Below, piece by piece: positions 35,663 through 43,980 of a stretch of DNA of 64,000 bases. The stretch lies in assembly GCF_902506655.1 (NCBI RefSeq), contig NZ_LR734812.1:62001-126000 (forward strand), in the 5' to 3' direction. The notes beneath the pieces were generated by a model. The model saw nothing but the letters and a program-made list of their open reading frames with translations, did not search any database and was not told where the DNA came from. A program made the translations under genes and the position numbers. How positions within the stretch are numbered: position 1 is the stretch's first letter; every line of letters begins with the position of its first letter. Source of the stretch: Marinoscillum sp. 108 (GTDB lineage Bacteria > Bacteroidota > Bacteroidia > Cytophagales > Cyclobacteriaceae).

Positions 35663-36307
35663 TTATTCTACCGCCATGTACCAGTCTTCCTGCTCACGGG
35701 GGATGATTTTGAGTACATTGGCGATCACCATTTGCACCATGGTATGGGAGGCAGATGGGTAGTCCAGACCGGTGAGTTCTCTAAATTGATTGACGGTGAC
35801 TTTTTCGTTTTCATTGAGGTAGTTGAAAAGGAGCTTTTCGTTCAGCCCATAGGCGAAATGGGTGTCTTGTGGCTGATTGTTGAATTTCAGAATCTTTCTG
35901 ATCTCGGGGCTGGCCTGTATGGAACGGTCACCCACGCGTACGAAGGCCTTCCCGTAGCGATGTTGCTTCTTTTCAAAAGCGTAGTACGGTTTCTTTTTGC
36001 CTGGTAAAATGTGGTAATGCAGTAGCCCACGCTTCTCGGTGAGCTGAAATGTGTGCACTTCAAAAGCTATGGACGGACGGCAGAGTTCTCTGATGGCTTT
36101 TTGGAGGAGAAAATCTTCCTCCTCTGCATATTTACACCCCACGATGGACCGGTCATCGTCCACCCCTACAAACAAATGTCCTCCCTTGGTATTGGCGAAA
36201 GCCACTACCTCCCGGATGACCTTTTCAGGGTGGGCAATCTTACGTTTGAACTCTACCAGATCACTTTCACCGCCATAGATCAGTCGTTTGATCTCATGCA
36301 ATTCCAT
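35663..36307 (-). CDS. AlbA_2 (Schlafen-type) DNA/RNA-binding domain protein
   Basis: 214-aa protein. The first 130 residues match the AlbA_2 domain (GESDLVEFKRKIAHPEKVIR, REVVAFANTKGGHLFVGVDD). The C-terminus looks like a winged-helix module (LFNYLNENEKVTVNQFRELT, YPSASHTMVQMVIANVLKII). The family contains putative transcription regulators and nucleases; the conserved EFK and FANTKGG motifs are intact. It starts 9 bp after the AAA gene, so it may be the third member of the vWA-AAA operon. Confidence 0.8.
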   Translation of the reverse strand: MELHEIKRLIYGGESDLVEFKRKIAHPEKVIREVVAFANTKGGHLFVGVDDDRSIVGCKYAEEEDFLLQKAIRELCRPSIAFEVHTFQLTEKRGLLHYHILPGKKKPYYAFEKKQHRYGKAFVRVGDRSIQASPEIRKILKFNNQPQDTHFAYGLNEKLLFNYLNENEKVTVNQFRELTGLDYPSASHTMVQMVIANVLKIIPREQEDWYMAVE

Positions 36308-36316
36308 AACCGAAAT

Positions 36317-37834
36317 CTAATAATCTTCCTCTTCATCTTCTCCTTCGGGCATAGAAAACATACTACTCAGGAGGTCCTTAAACTGCATGCCGCGCTCTAG
36401 TTTGTGCTTGCTGAGGAGGCTGTACTCAGCCAGACCGTGCAAGGCAAATTCCATCAGGAACAGCTTAAACTCTTTGGGCTGTTTACCGTGCTGATCACTC
36501 ACCAGCTGCTCCAAACCGGGGATTTGCATGAGTTCTTGCTCATAGGCAGCGGCGGAGTAGTCGTGCAGCACGTCCACCATGTTGCCATCACCAAACCAGT
36601 CAGTAATTTTTTGATACGGATTTTTCCCTTCTTTCTGTTTTCTGTTGCTTTCAGGATCAGGGAAATAGTTAATAAACTGCTTACGAATGGCTTTTCCGAC
36701 AAGATTTTGCGCCACTATGCCCGGGCCCTCCTGTTCGCCTTCATAGACCAGTTCCACTTTGCCGGTAATGGCCGGGATCACCCCGATGAGGTCGGAAACC
36801 CGTACAAATGTTTTCTTCTCATTATTGACCAGAAGTCTTCGCTCCGCGGCGCTGATCAGATTTTCGTAAGCGGAGATGGTCAGCCTGGCTGAAACACCAC
36901 TTTTGGCATCTACGTACTCGCTTTCCCTGGCTTCAAAAGCCACTTGCTCGATCAGGTCTTTCATGAGATCGAAAACCCCGATCTGTTCCGACTGACTTTT
37001 TTCGATGTTGGCTTCCTGCTGAGTGATTTTTTTACCAATCTCGATGGATTTGGGATAGTGTGTAATGATCTGACTGTCGATACGGTCTTTCAGAGGGGTG
37101 ACAATACTTCCCCGGTTGGTATAATCCTCAGGATTGGCTGTAAAAACAAATTGTACATCTAGCGGGAGCCTAAGTTTGAATCCTCTGATCTGGATGTCGC
37201 CCTCCTGTAGGATGTTGAAAAGCGCAACCTGTATCCTGGCTTGGAGGTCAGGTAATTCATTGATCACAAAAATGCATCGGTGTGATCGAGGGATGAGTCC
37301 GTAGTGAATCACCCGCTCATCCGAATAGGGCAGTTTCAGACTCGCGGCTTTGATGGGGTCTACATCGCCAATCAAATCCGCGATGGTCACATCGGGTGTA
37401 GCCAGCTTTTCGGTATATCGGTCACTTCTGTGCATCCAATGGATGGGCGTATCATCACCGTGCTCAGCCACTGCATCCTTGGCAAATTTTGAGATGGGCC
37501 TCATGGGGTCATCATTGAGGTCAGAGCCGGCCACACAGGGGATGTATTCGTCGAGGAGGAGGGTCATCATTCTGGCGATTCGGGTTTTGGCCTGCCCTCT
37601 GAGTCCCAGAAAGTTGATATTATGCTTGGCAAGAATGGCCCGCTCTATGTCAGGGATGACCGTGTCTTCATACCCCCAGATTCCTTCAAACACGTTGTGC
37701 TTTTTCTGAAAGTTGGCAATCAGGTTTTTTCTGAGTTCCTCCTTAATGGTGAGTGGCTCGTACCCCGTATTTTTCAGCGCTCCCAATGTCTTTATGCTTA
37801 GGAGTTTATTGGCTGGTATCTCTGTGTAGTTCAT
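36317..37834 (-). CDS. Mg-chelatase/MoxR-like AAA+ ATPase
   Basis: 505-aa AAA+ protein related to magnesium chelatase subunit I. The ATG at 37834 leaves a 10-bp gap to the vWA gene; an upstream in-frame ATG at 37882 would overlap it by 38 bp. The Walker A-like loop is GLRGQAKTR (Ala where Gly is usual) and the Walker B-like segment is CIFVINELPDL (Asn-Glu for Asp-Glu). Both changes seem typical of this subfamily from memory, but were not checked. Sensor and arginine-finger regions follow (FVFTANPEDYTNRG, PLKDRIDSQI). It probably remodels a target together with the vWA partner. Confidence 0.85.
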   Translation of the reverse strand: MNYTEIPANKLLSIKTLGALKNTGYEPLTIKEELRKNLIANFQKKHNVFEGIWGYEDTVIPDIERAILAKHNINFLGLRGQAKTRIARMMTLLLDEYIPCVAGSDLNDDPMRPISKFAKDAVAEHGDDTPIHWMHRSDRYTEKLATPDVTIADLIGDVDPIKAASLKLPYSDERVIHYGLIPRSHRCIFVINELPDLQARIQVALFNILQEGDIQIRGFKLRLPLDVQFVFTANPEDYTNRGSIVTPLKDRIDSQIITHYPKSIEIGKKITQQEANIEKSQSEQIGVFDLMKDLIEQVAFEARESEYVDAKSGVSARLTISAYENLISAAERRLLVNNEKKTFVRVSDLIGVIPAITGKVELVYEGEQEGPGIVAQNLVGKAIRKQFINYFPDPESNRKQKEGKNPYQKITDWFGDGNMVDVLHDYSAAAYEQELMQIPGLEQLVSDQHGKQPKEFKLFLMEFALHGLAEYSLLSKHKLERGMQFKDLLSSMFSMPEGEDEEEDY

Positions 37835-37844
37835 CAACGGTTTG

Positions 37845-38942
37845 TTAAAGGTTTTTCCTTCGGTTTTTTTTGTAGTCTTCAAAAATCAGATGGCCCAATC
37901 CCTGAAGGCTGCTGTAATAGGCATTGCCACTGTTTACTTCCGTAAACTCCCGGACAAATTGCTGGAGGTAGGGATCAGAAGCAATCATAAAAGTGGTAAT
38001 GGGAATGTTGATTCGACGACATTGGGCCGCCAGATTAAGGGTTTTGTTCAGGATTTTTGGATCCAGTCCGAAGCTGTTTTGGTAGTATTTGATTCCTTCC
38101 TTTAGGCAGGTGGGCTTGCCATCAGTGATCATAAAGATCTGTTTGTTCTTGTTTTTTCTCCTTCTCAGGAGATCCATAGCTAGTTCCAGTCCGGCAACTG
38201 TATTGGTGTGATAGGGGCCTACATTCAGGTAGGGAAGGTCTTTGATCTCGATCTGCCAGGCGTCATTGCCAAACACGATGATGTCCAGTGTGTCCTTGGG
38301 GTACTTTTTGGTGATCATTTCCGCAAGTGCCATGGCCACTTTCTTCGCAGGGGTGATGCGATCCTCTCCATATAAGATCATGGAATGGCTGATGTCTATC
38401 ATCAACACGGTGGAGGTTTGAGTTTTGAATTCGCGCTCCCGCACCTCCAGGTCGCCTTCTGTGAGCATGAAGTCACCAAATCCATGGTTGATCTGCGCGT
38501 TTTTGAGACTTTCCGTGAGCTCAATCTGCTCCGGGCTGTCGCCAAACTGAAATTCTCTGAAGTCTGAACTGATCTCGTCACCACGTCCGGAATGCCGGGT
38601 ATGGTGGTCGCCTTTTCCGGATTTTCTGAGCTTTCCGAAAATTTCTTCCAACGCACTTTTCCGGATGGTTTGCTCACTCTTTGCGGTGAGCTTGAATTCC
38701 CCTTTTTGATTGTCATCAGTAATGTATCCCTTGGCTTTCAGGTCTTCAATGAAGTCCCCAATCCCGTATTCTGCATTGCTGATATTGTACTGTCTGTCCA
38801 GATTGGTAAGCCAGCTCAGGGCCTCAGCCACGTCTCCCGCGGTGATCACCATGAGCTGAAGAAAGACATTGAGCAGGTTGTCAAAGGTGCTTTGCTCGGG
38901 GTTTTTCTCAGGGATGTATTCGGTAAATCGTTGGCCAATCAT
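37845..38942 (-). CDS. von Willebrand factor A domain protein, partner of the AAA ATPase
   Basis: 365-aa protein. An N-terminal helical region of about 170 residues precedes a vWA domain with a complete MIDAS: DISHS (about 195), Thr in HTNTVAGL, and Asp in MITDGKPT. No signal peptide, so cytoplasmic. A vWA gene directly followed by a MoxR/BchI-like ATPase is the standard two-component chelatase-like chaperone arrangement. The client is unknown. Confidence 0.86.
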   Translation of the reverse strand: MIGQRFTEYIPEKNPEQSTFDNLLNVFLQLMVITAGDVAEALSWLTNLDRQYNISNAEYGIGDFIEDLKAKGYITDDNQKGEFKLTAKSEQTIRKSALEEIFGKLRKSGKGDHHTRHSGRGDEISSDFREFQFGDSPEQIELTESLKNAQINHGFGDFMLTEGDLEVREREFKTQTSTVLMIDISHSMILYGEDRITPAKKVAMALAEMITKKYPKDTLDIIVFGNDAWQIEIKDLPYLNVGPYHTNTVAGLELAMDLLRRRKNKNKQIFMITDGKPTCLKEGIKYYQNSFGLDPKILNKTLNLAAQCRRINIPITTFMIASDPYLQQFVREFTEVNSGNAYYSSLQGLGHLIFEDYKKNRRKNL

Positions 38943-39060
38943 ACGGATGTGGTTTTGGTCTTAGTAAACTAAAAAAAACCAAGAATGATTTCCACTTTTT
39001 TAAGAATACCTCAGATTTTTCTAAGGATGGTTCAAATGATTAGCGGAAATAGAAAAATCC

Positions 39061-39074
39061 TCTTAAATTTAAGA
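39061..39074. promoter_or_regulatory. 14-bp perfect palindrome (TCTTAAATTTAAGA)
   Basis: Fully symmetric sequence 16 bp before the start of the 49-aa ORF, in the 300-bp gap between the vWA gene and the hydroxylase gene. It could be an operator; no regulator is identified. Confidence 0.3.
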
Positions 39075-39090
39075 GATAGACCCGTTCGAT

Positions 39091-39240
39091 ATGCCAGGAA
39101 GAAAACCCATATTCGCCAGCCTTTTTGTAGATATTATGACAGTGCTGCGTGACGGTCTCTACAAAATTTTCCTTGAACCCGCTTCGCCGGAGAAACGCAG
39201 GGCGAAGCGAATGAAGGACAACAAAAACAAAAATTCTTAA
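39091..39240 (+). CDS. Small basic protein (49 aa), hypothetical
   Basis: ORF starting MPGRKPIFASLFVDIMTVLR and ending in a strongly basic tail (EKRRAKRMKDNKNKNS). A short amphipathic or membrane-associated helix is likely. A dyad gcttcgcc / ggcgaagc lies within the coding region. The stop is 3 bp from the convergent hydroxylase stop. No family is recognised. The call rests on the plausible composition and position; it could be non-coding. Confidence 0.42.
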   Translation: MPGRKPIFASLFVDIMTVLRDGLYKIFLEPASPEKRRAKRMKDNKNKNS

Positions 39241-39243
39241 GGC

Positions 39244-39858
39244 TTATTTTTTAGGCATTGTGCCAAATACCACATCCCAGAGGGGAGAAGATACCCCAAA
39301 GGCGTTGTGCTGGTCTTTGTAATGGTGGATGCCATGATGTACCCAAAGCACCTTGAAAAAATTCTTTGGTGGTTTGAAGGCGTGTACCATGTAGTGCACC
39401 CAAAGGTATGAGGCGTATCCCATCAGAAATCCGGGAAGAAACCCATATACCAGGTTGCCCATGATCAACCAGTACAGTCCAAAGAAAAGTGCACTGATCA
39501 CGATGCTCAATGGCGGTGGCATGGCCAGCCTGTCTTTATCTTTTGGATAGTCATGGTGAACGCCATGTACGGTGTAGGCAAATTTCTCCTGTTTGTCCGT
39601 TTTGGGCTGCAGGTGAAATAAAAACCTGTGCATGATGTATTCAATCAATGTGAATGCCAGAAGTCCAGCCACGAATAATAATGGTGTATTCACAGCATTG
39701 ATGTATCCCTGGTTGATCCCGTAGACGATCAAAATAGTGGAAATAGTGCTAAACAAAATCAAGGGAATGGCAATGTGCGTTCTGGTGAGTCTTTCCAGAA
39801 CTGGATTTTTGAATAGCGCTTTGGTCCCTTTTGTATGAGGTTTGTTCTTAAGTTCCAT
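39244..39858 (-). CDS. Fatty acid hydroxylase superfamily protein (diiron)
   Basis: 204-aa membrane protein with the eight-histidine pattern of the sterol desaturase/fatty acid hydroxylase family: HRFLFHL, VHGVHHDYP, HYMVHAF and VHHGIHHY. About four membrane helices lie around them. The compact size and HGVHHDYP block are close to fatty acid 2-hydroxylase catalytic domains, which add a 2-OH to sphingolipid or other acyl chains. Sphingolipids occur in many Bacteroidota, so such a substrate is plausible but inferred. Confidence 0.88.
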   Translation of the reverse strand: MELKNKPHTKGTKALFKNPVLERLTRTHIAIPLILFSTISTILIVYGINQGYINAVNTPLLFVAGLLAFTLIEYIMHRFLFHLQPKTDKQEKFAYTVHGVHHDYPKDKDRLAMPPPLSIVISALFFGLYWLIMGNLVYGFLPGFLMGYASYLWVHYMVHAFKPPKNFFKVLWVHHGIHHYKDQHNAFGVSSPLWDVVFGTMPKK

Positions 39859-39879
39859 ACCTTATCAGCCGATTTGCTG

Positions 39880-39887
39880 CAAAGTTA
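39880..39887 (-). promoter_or_regulatory. Possible -7 element (TAACTTTG)
   Basis: Minus-strand TAACTTTG, 21 bp before the hydroxylase ATG at 39858. It matches the TAnnTTTG consensus. A well-spaced -33 box was not seen. Confidence 0.35.
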
Positions 39888-39914
39888 ATTTTAAAATGAT
39901 AAATGAAAAGTATT

Positions 39915-41063
39915 TCACAAGAGTGTTGAGACACTGTTTTTAGTGTTTTCCATAGTCTGCACATAAAACCGCTCATATAGCGGTAAAATATTAGTTACGT
40001 CAAAATCCTTGGCTCGGTTGAGCGCACCTTCTTTAAATTTTCCGAGGTTAGCATCATCCAGAATGTGTATGGCATGCTCGGCCATGGTTTTGGTATCTCC
40101 TACCTCACAGACAAAACCGGAAGTACCGTGCAGGTTGAGCTCGGGAAGCCCACCGGCGTTGGTAGAAATGACCGGGACCTGACAGGCCATAGCCTCCAGC
40201 GCCGCCAGTCCGAAACTTTCCTTTTCAGAAGTCATAAGAAAGAGGTCTGATACGGAGAGCACCTCCTCTACGGCCTCCAGTTTCCCCAGAAAGCGCACAT
40301 CGTCTATGTTGCACATGCTTCTGCAGAGCTCTTCCATGGTATGGCGCTCAGGACCGTCACCAACCATGAGCAGCTTGGAAGGGATGACTTTGCGCACCCT
40401 GTTGAAAACATCAATGACGTCCTGTACCCTTTTTACCTTTCGGAAATTGGAGGTATGAACGATGAGCTTTTCATCGAGTGGACAAATGGCCTTTTTGAAA
40501 TGATCCTTTTTTTGCTTTTTGAAGCGCTCCAGGTCTATGAAGTTGGGGATGACCGCTATCTCACGTGTGATGTCAAAATGCTCCAGAGTGTCTTTTCGCA
40601 GGTCTTCAGAAACAGCTGTGACACCATCCGACTGGTTGATAGAGAAAGTAACCACGGGTTCGTAGGTGGCATCTTTGCCCACCAATGTAATGTCTGTACC
40701 GTGTAGGGTAGTGATCACCGGGATCACGATACCCTTGGTCTTCAGAATCTGCTTGGCCATATAGGCAGCAGACGCATGAGGAATGGCATAATGAACATGG
40801 AGAATGTCAATTTTTTCGTGCTCCACCACATCCACCATTTTACTGGCCAGGGCCAACTCATATGGCGGGTAGTCAAACAAGGGATAGGATTTCACAGAGA
40901 CCTCATGATAATAGAGGTTTTCACTAAAGAAATCGAGCCGGGTGGGCTGCGAATAGGTGATAAAATGAATTTCGTGACCTTCTTTGGCCAGGGCCTTTCC
41001 CAATTCCGTAGCCACTACACCACTCCCACCGTAGGTGGGATAACAGACAATTCCTATTTTCAT
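39915..41063 (-). CDS. bshA: N-acetyl-alpha-D-glucosaminyl L-malate synthase
   Basis: 382-aa GT4 glycosyltransferase that joins GlcNAc to L-malate, the first step of bacillithiol synthesis. The characteristic start MKIGIVCYPTYGGSGVVATE, the acceptor segment SQPTRLDFFSENLYYHEV, HVHYAIPHASAAYMAKQIL, TTLHGTDITLVG and the nucleotide-sugar motif EKESFGLAALEAMACQVPVI are all present. Bacillithiol is known in several Bacteroidota. The other bsh genes are not in the window. Confidence 0.92.
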   Translation of the reverse strand: MKIGIVCYPTYGGSGVVATELGKALAKEGHEIHFITYSQPTRLDFFSENLYYHEVSVKSYPLFDYPPYELALASKMVDVVEHEKIDILHVHYAIPHASAAYMAKQILKTKGIVIPVITTLHGTDITLVGKDATYEPVVTFSINQSDGVTAVSEDLRKDTLEHFDITREIAVIPNFIDLERFKKQKKDHFKKAICPLDEKLIVHTSNFRKVKRVQDVIDVFNRVRKVIPSKLLMVGDGPERHTMEELCRSMCNIDDVRFLGKLEAVEEVLSVSDLFLMTSEKESFGLAALEAMACQVPVISTNAGGLPELNLHGTSGFVCEVGDTKTMAEHAIHILDDANLGKFKEGALNRAKDFDVTNILPLYERFYVQTMENTKNSVSTLL

Positions 41064-41070
41064 AACTATG

Positions 41071-41078
41071 CAAAGGTA
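41071..41078 (-). promoter_or_regulatory. Possible -7 element (TACCTTTG) close to bshA start
   Basis: Minus-strand TACCTTTG lies 7 bp before the bshA ATG and fits TAnnTTTG. It would give an almost leaderless transcript. No clear -33 partner. Confidence 0.28.
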
Positions 41079-41102
41079 AACGTGGGGTTTAACCTTTTGT
41101 TC

Positions 41103-43484
41103 TTATTTTATCCATTTAGCCATTAATGCCTCATACACGACATCCTGGATCTTTGTACGAATGTTCTTCTGGATAAGTTTGTAGTTATTAGAGTTGGGGT
41201 GTATTCTGTTAGATAGAAACACAAAAATGAGGTTGTACTGGGGGTCTGCCCAGATCATGGTGCCGGTGAATCCGGTATGGCCAAAGCTCTCGCTGGTAGT
41301 GAAGGCTGATACATTGCCCACCTTGTCATCCTTTTTGTCCCAGCCTAGGGCGCGGCGGTTGTTAGGAAAAAAACACTGATTGAAATATTGTATGGTGGAG
41401 GCTTGCAAAAATTGGTGGTCACCATAAGTGCCGCCCTGCAGGAGTGTTTGCAAAATCACCACCAGGTCGTGAGACGTAGCAAAAAGACCAGCATGGCCTG
41501 CTACACCACCAAAAACCGCGGCATTGCGGTCATGTACTTCGCCCCAAACGAGCTCCTCTCTAAAATAATAATCGTGCTCTGTCGGGGCTATTTCGAACCG
41601 CTGAAAGCCATGATCCAATGGATTAAAAGTAAGCCTCCTGAGGCCCATGGGCTGATAGAAGGTTTCAGACAAATATTGATCAAGTGGCTGCCCGGAAATC
41701 TGTTCCACTACCTGGTGCAGGATCATGAAACCGATATCGCTGTAACTATAGAAGGGTATGCTGTCATACTGAATCAGTGGAGACTGGATGATCCAGTTTT
41801 TCAAAGTGTCCTGAACGATGGTATTGGGGCGGGTATGGTAGCTGCGACGATCGGCCAGCAAAGCCGCCTCATCCTCATAAAAAAAGGTTTCCAGCATGTC
41901 TGCCGACAGTACTTTTTGCCAAAAAGGGACATAAGGTTTTAGGCCAGCATTGTGAGCGAGCAGCGCCCGTGCGGTAATGTGTCCCTTATTGGAATTTTGA
42001 TATGCCGGGAGGTATTCATCGATTCTGGCATCCAAATCCAGGCGCCCATCTTCATAAAGTTTCATGATGCCCAGCAATGTACCCGTTACTTTGGTGACAG
42101 AAGCCAGGTCATACAGGGTGGTTTTTTCAGCGGGAATCAGGCTGTCGTAAGTCAGGAAGCCATAGGCTTGATCCAGGACGATAGCGCCATCTACTGCAAT
42201 GGCCAACTGACCACCCGGGGTGCTCCCACTACTGATGGCATCGGCCATTATCTGCTCTATTTTGAATAGCGCAGACTTGTCAAGTCCGGTCATTTCAGCC
42301 GGAGCATAGCCCAATATTTTTTTACCTGCCACCTCGTCATTATTGAAGGTTGAAAGCTTTTCAACCGCATAAGGGAGTCTGCCGCTGATGTCCGAGGCAC
42401 CGAAGAGCTGCTGAGGGATCACGTAGCTGTAAATTTCACTGGGGTGGCTGTAAACGAGCGCTGCGTCCAGCATCTCTGCATGATCCCGGAGGTTCTCAAT
42501 TTCTCCGACAAAGATGATATCACGGTCTCCACTCAAAATACCTGGTGGTATGAAAGAGTTGTTATCTAAAACAATGGGTGAATGACTGGTCAGAATTTCC
42601 CCATAAGCCGTCTTCACATAAGCATATTTTCTGAGCATGTTGGCCATAGGGCCATAGGGCTGGTTGGTCACAAAGGAAATGGTGTCACTCTGGATAGGGA
42701 ATATTCCGGCCACACGTTGCAGGGGGATGATGGAGGCTTTGCTGATCGCCACAGCCAGTTGGTTTGGTATTTGGTCTGTGGGAGACATAGCAGGGCTCAA
42801 GAGTCTGGCGAGGATATTGTGCCGTATTTTGTCTTCCAGAGACACGGTGGAGGCTATTTTATCGGAGTACTTTTCCAGTCGGCTGCTCACGGTTTGGGTA
42901 TCCGCTTCAGGGATCACCCAGAAGTCATTCTCTTCAAATACCCGGATCAGCTCCTTCTTTTTTCTGGCAGAGGTGAATGAGAGGCTTTTTTTATCCCGGA
43001 AGAAGTCGGGATCATGTGCTTTCATTTTCTGCAAAACCAGGTCCACGGTGGTGCCGGGATGGTTTACCTCCGGGAGGATAAGCATGTCGATACCCCGGCT
43101 TTTGCTGGCAGCTTCCAGGTGGTAAAGGTAGGTGTTCAGCAGGTCGGCGCGGGAGAGTGCTGCCAGGGTGTAGAGCCCGGGAAGGTTGACCAATTCTTCC
43201 GTGAAGGGATTCAGTCGCTCGTCGAGCTGCACCACAATGAGTTGGTCGCTTTTCCCAAGGGAGATTTTAAGGGGTTCAGAAAAGTAGATGCCACCAAAGT
43301 CACCCGAGACTGTGGGGACGGTAGCTTGTGAGGTGCTCACCAGCACGAGCTGGTTGAGGCGTTGTATGGTACTCATGTGCCGATACAGGCTGTCAGCTTT
43401 CTCGGCTACAAAACCTGAGGCATAGAGCGCTCCGCAAAAGAGCATGGAACTAAGAGTGACCAATATGCTTTTAATAAAATGCAT
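41103..43484 (-). CDS. Exported serine hydrolase (beta-lactamase family) with degenerate GH3-like N-terminal half
   Basis: 793-aa protein with a signal peptide (ILVTLSSMLFCGALYASG). From about residue 410 the beta-lactamase/DD-peptidase-like domain has the SxxK motif ASVTKVTG, a YSD motif (PFYSYSDIGFMI) and the late HTGFTGT box, so the serine hydrolase looks active. The first 400 residues align by layout with the GH3 half of known GH3-beta-lactamase fusions (LILPEVNHPG, QQLFGASDISGRLPYAVEKL), but are much shorter and lack a recognisable GH3 catalytic segment. Likely role: peptidoglycan or muropeptide processing in the periplasm. Confidence 0.83.
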   Translation of the reverse strand: MHFIKSILVTLSSMLFCGALYASGFVAEKADSLYRHMSTIQRLNQLVLVSTSQATVPTVSGDFGGIYFSEPLKISLGKSDQLIVVQLDERLNPFTEELVNLPGLYTLAALSRADLLNTYLYHLEAASKSRGIDMLILPEVNHPGTTVDLVLQKMKAHDPDFFRDKKSLSFTSARKKKELIRVFEENDFWVIPEADTQTVSSRLEKYSDKIASTVSLEDKIRHNILARLLSPAMSPTDQIPNQLAVAISKASIIPLQRVAGIFPIQSDTISFVTNQPYGPMANMLRKYAYVKTAYGEILTSHSPIVLDNNSFIPPGILSGDRDIIFVGEIENLRDHAEMLDAALVYSHPSEIYSYVIPQQLFGASDISGRLPYAVEKLSTFNNDEVAGKKILGYAPAEMTGLDKSALFKIEQIMADAISSGSTPGGQLAIAVDGAIVLDQAYGFLTYDSLIPAEKTTLYDLASVTKVTGTLLGIMKLYEDGRLDLDARIDEYLPAYQNSNKGHITARALLAHNAGLKPYVPFWQKVLSADMLETFFYEDEAALLADRRSYHTRPNTIVQDTLKNWIIQSPLIQYDSIPFYSYSDIGFMILHQVVEQISGQPLDQYLSETFYQPMGLRRLTFNPLDHGFQRFEIAPTEHDYYFREELVWGEVHDRNAAVFGGVAGHAGLFATSHDLVVILQTLLQGGTYGDHQFLQASTIQYFNQCFFPNNRRALGWDKKDDKVGNVSAFTTSESFGHTGFTGTMIWADPQYNLIFVFLSNRIHPNSNNYKLIQKNIRTKIQDVVYEALMAKWIK

Positions 43485-43499
43485 TGTGTCAAATTAAAT

Positions 43500-43507
43500 T
43501 AACTTTG
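43500..43507 (+). promoter_or_regulatory. Possible -7 element (TAACTTTG) of the mutL operon
   Basis: TAACTTTG fits TAnnTTTG and lies about 130 bp before the 43636 gene and the mutL operon. A TTG at 43484-43486 is only 13 bp upstream, so the -33 match is poor. Confidence 0.3.
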
Positions 43508-43635
43508 TACAAAGACCTGTGTTACTGATCGAAAATATCAGCTAGCCAGTCGAATAAGCAATGAATATCCTTGGCGGGATACCAAAACAAGGAGATCAAT
43601 CGCTTGTTTATTTGGTAGAACATAAGATAATCAAC

Positions 43636-43980
43636 ATGAGATTCCCTTCTTTTATAAAAGTGCCCAAGACCCGTCGTTTCGAAATAGAACCTCGCTATTA
43701 CGACCCTGTAAAAGAGCAGATCAAAGAACGTACCGAATATATCCGGAGGGAAATGGAAGGTGGTCATTCAGAAAGTTATAGCCCTGGTAAGATTAGCTTT
43801 CAGCGAAAAACAGACGCAGTACCCAATACATCGCTTTTGCAGATGTTGATAGCGGCGATACTCGGCTGCCTGGTCATGGGCTGGTTATACTTTGGCAATG
43901 ATGCCCTCTATGTGCTTTGGCTTGCGGTACCCGTTTACCTATACTTCAGATTCAAAAAACCATCACGAGGCGCCCAGTAG
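43636..43980 (+). CDS. Small membrane protein upstream of mutL
   Basis: 114-aa protein from the ATG at 43636 (MRFPSFIKVPKTRRFEIEPR); an in-frame ATG at 43561 would add 25 residues of unlikely sequence. A charged N-terminal half (YYDPVKEQIKERTEYIRREM) is followed by two close hydrophobic helices (LIAAILGCLVMGWLYFG, ALYVLWLAVPVYLYF). Its stop directly abuts the mutL ATG. The function is unknown; a role with mutL is not implied beyond co-transcription. Confidence 0.75.
   Translation: MRFPSFIKVPKTRRFEIEPRYYDPVKEQIKERTEYIRREMEGGHSESYSPGKISFQRKTDAVPNTSLLQMLIAAILGCLVMGWLYFGNDALYVLWLAVPVYLYFRFKKPSRGAQ

Noticed and set aside
36317-38942. Complete magnesium chelatase for chlorophyll synthesis
   Set aside because: Only a BchI-like ATPase and a vWA protein are present, with no BchH and no pigment genes; the pair fits a MoxR-type chaperone instead.
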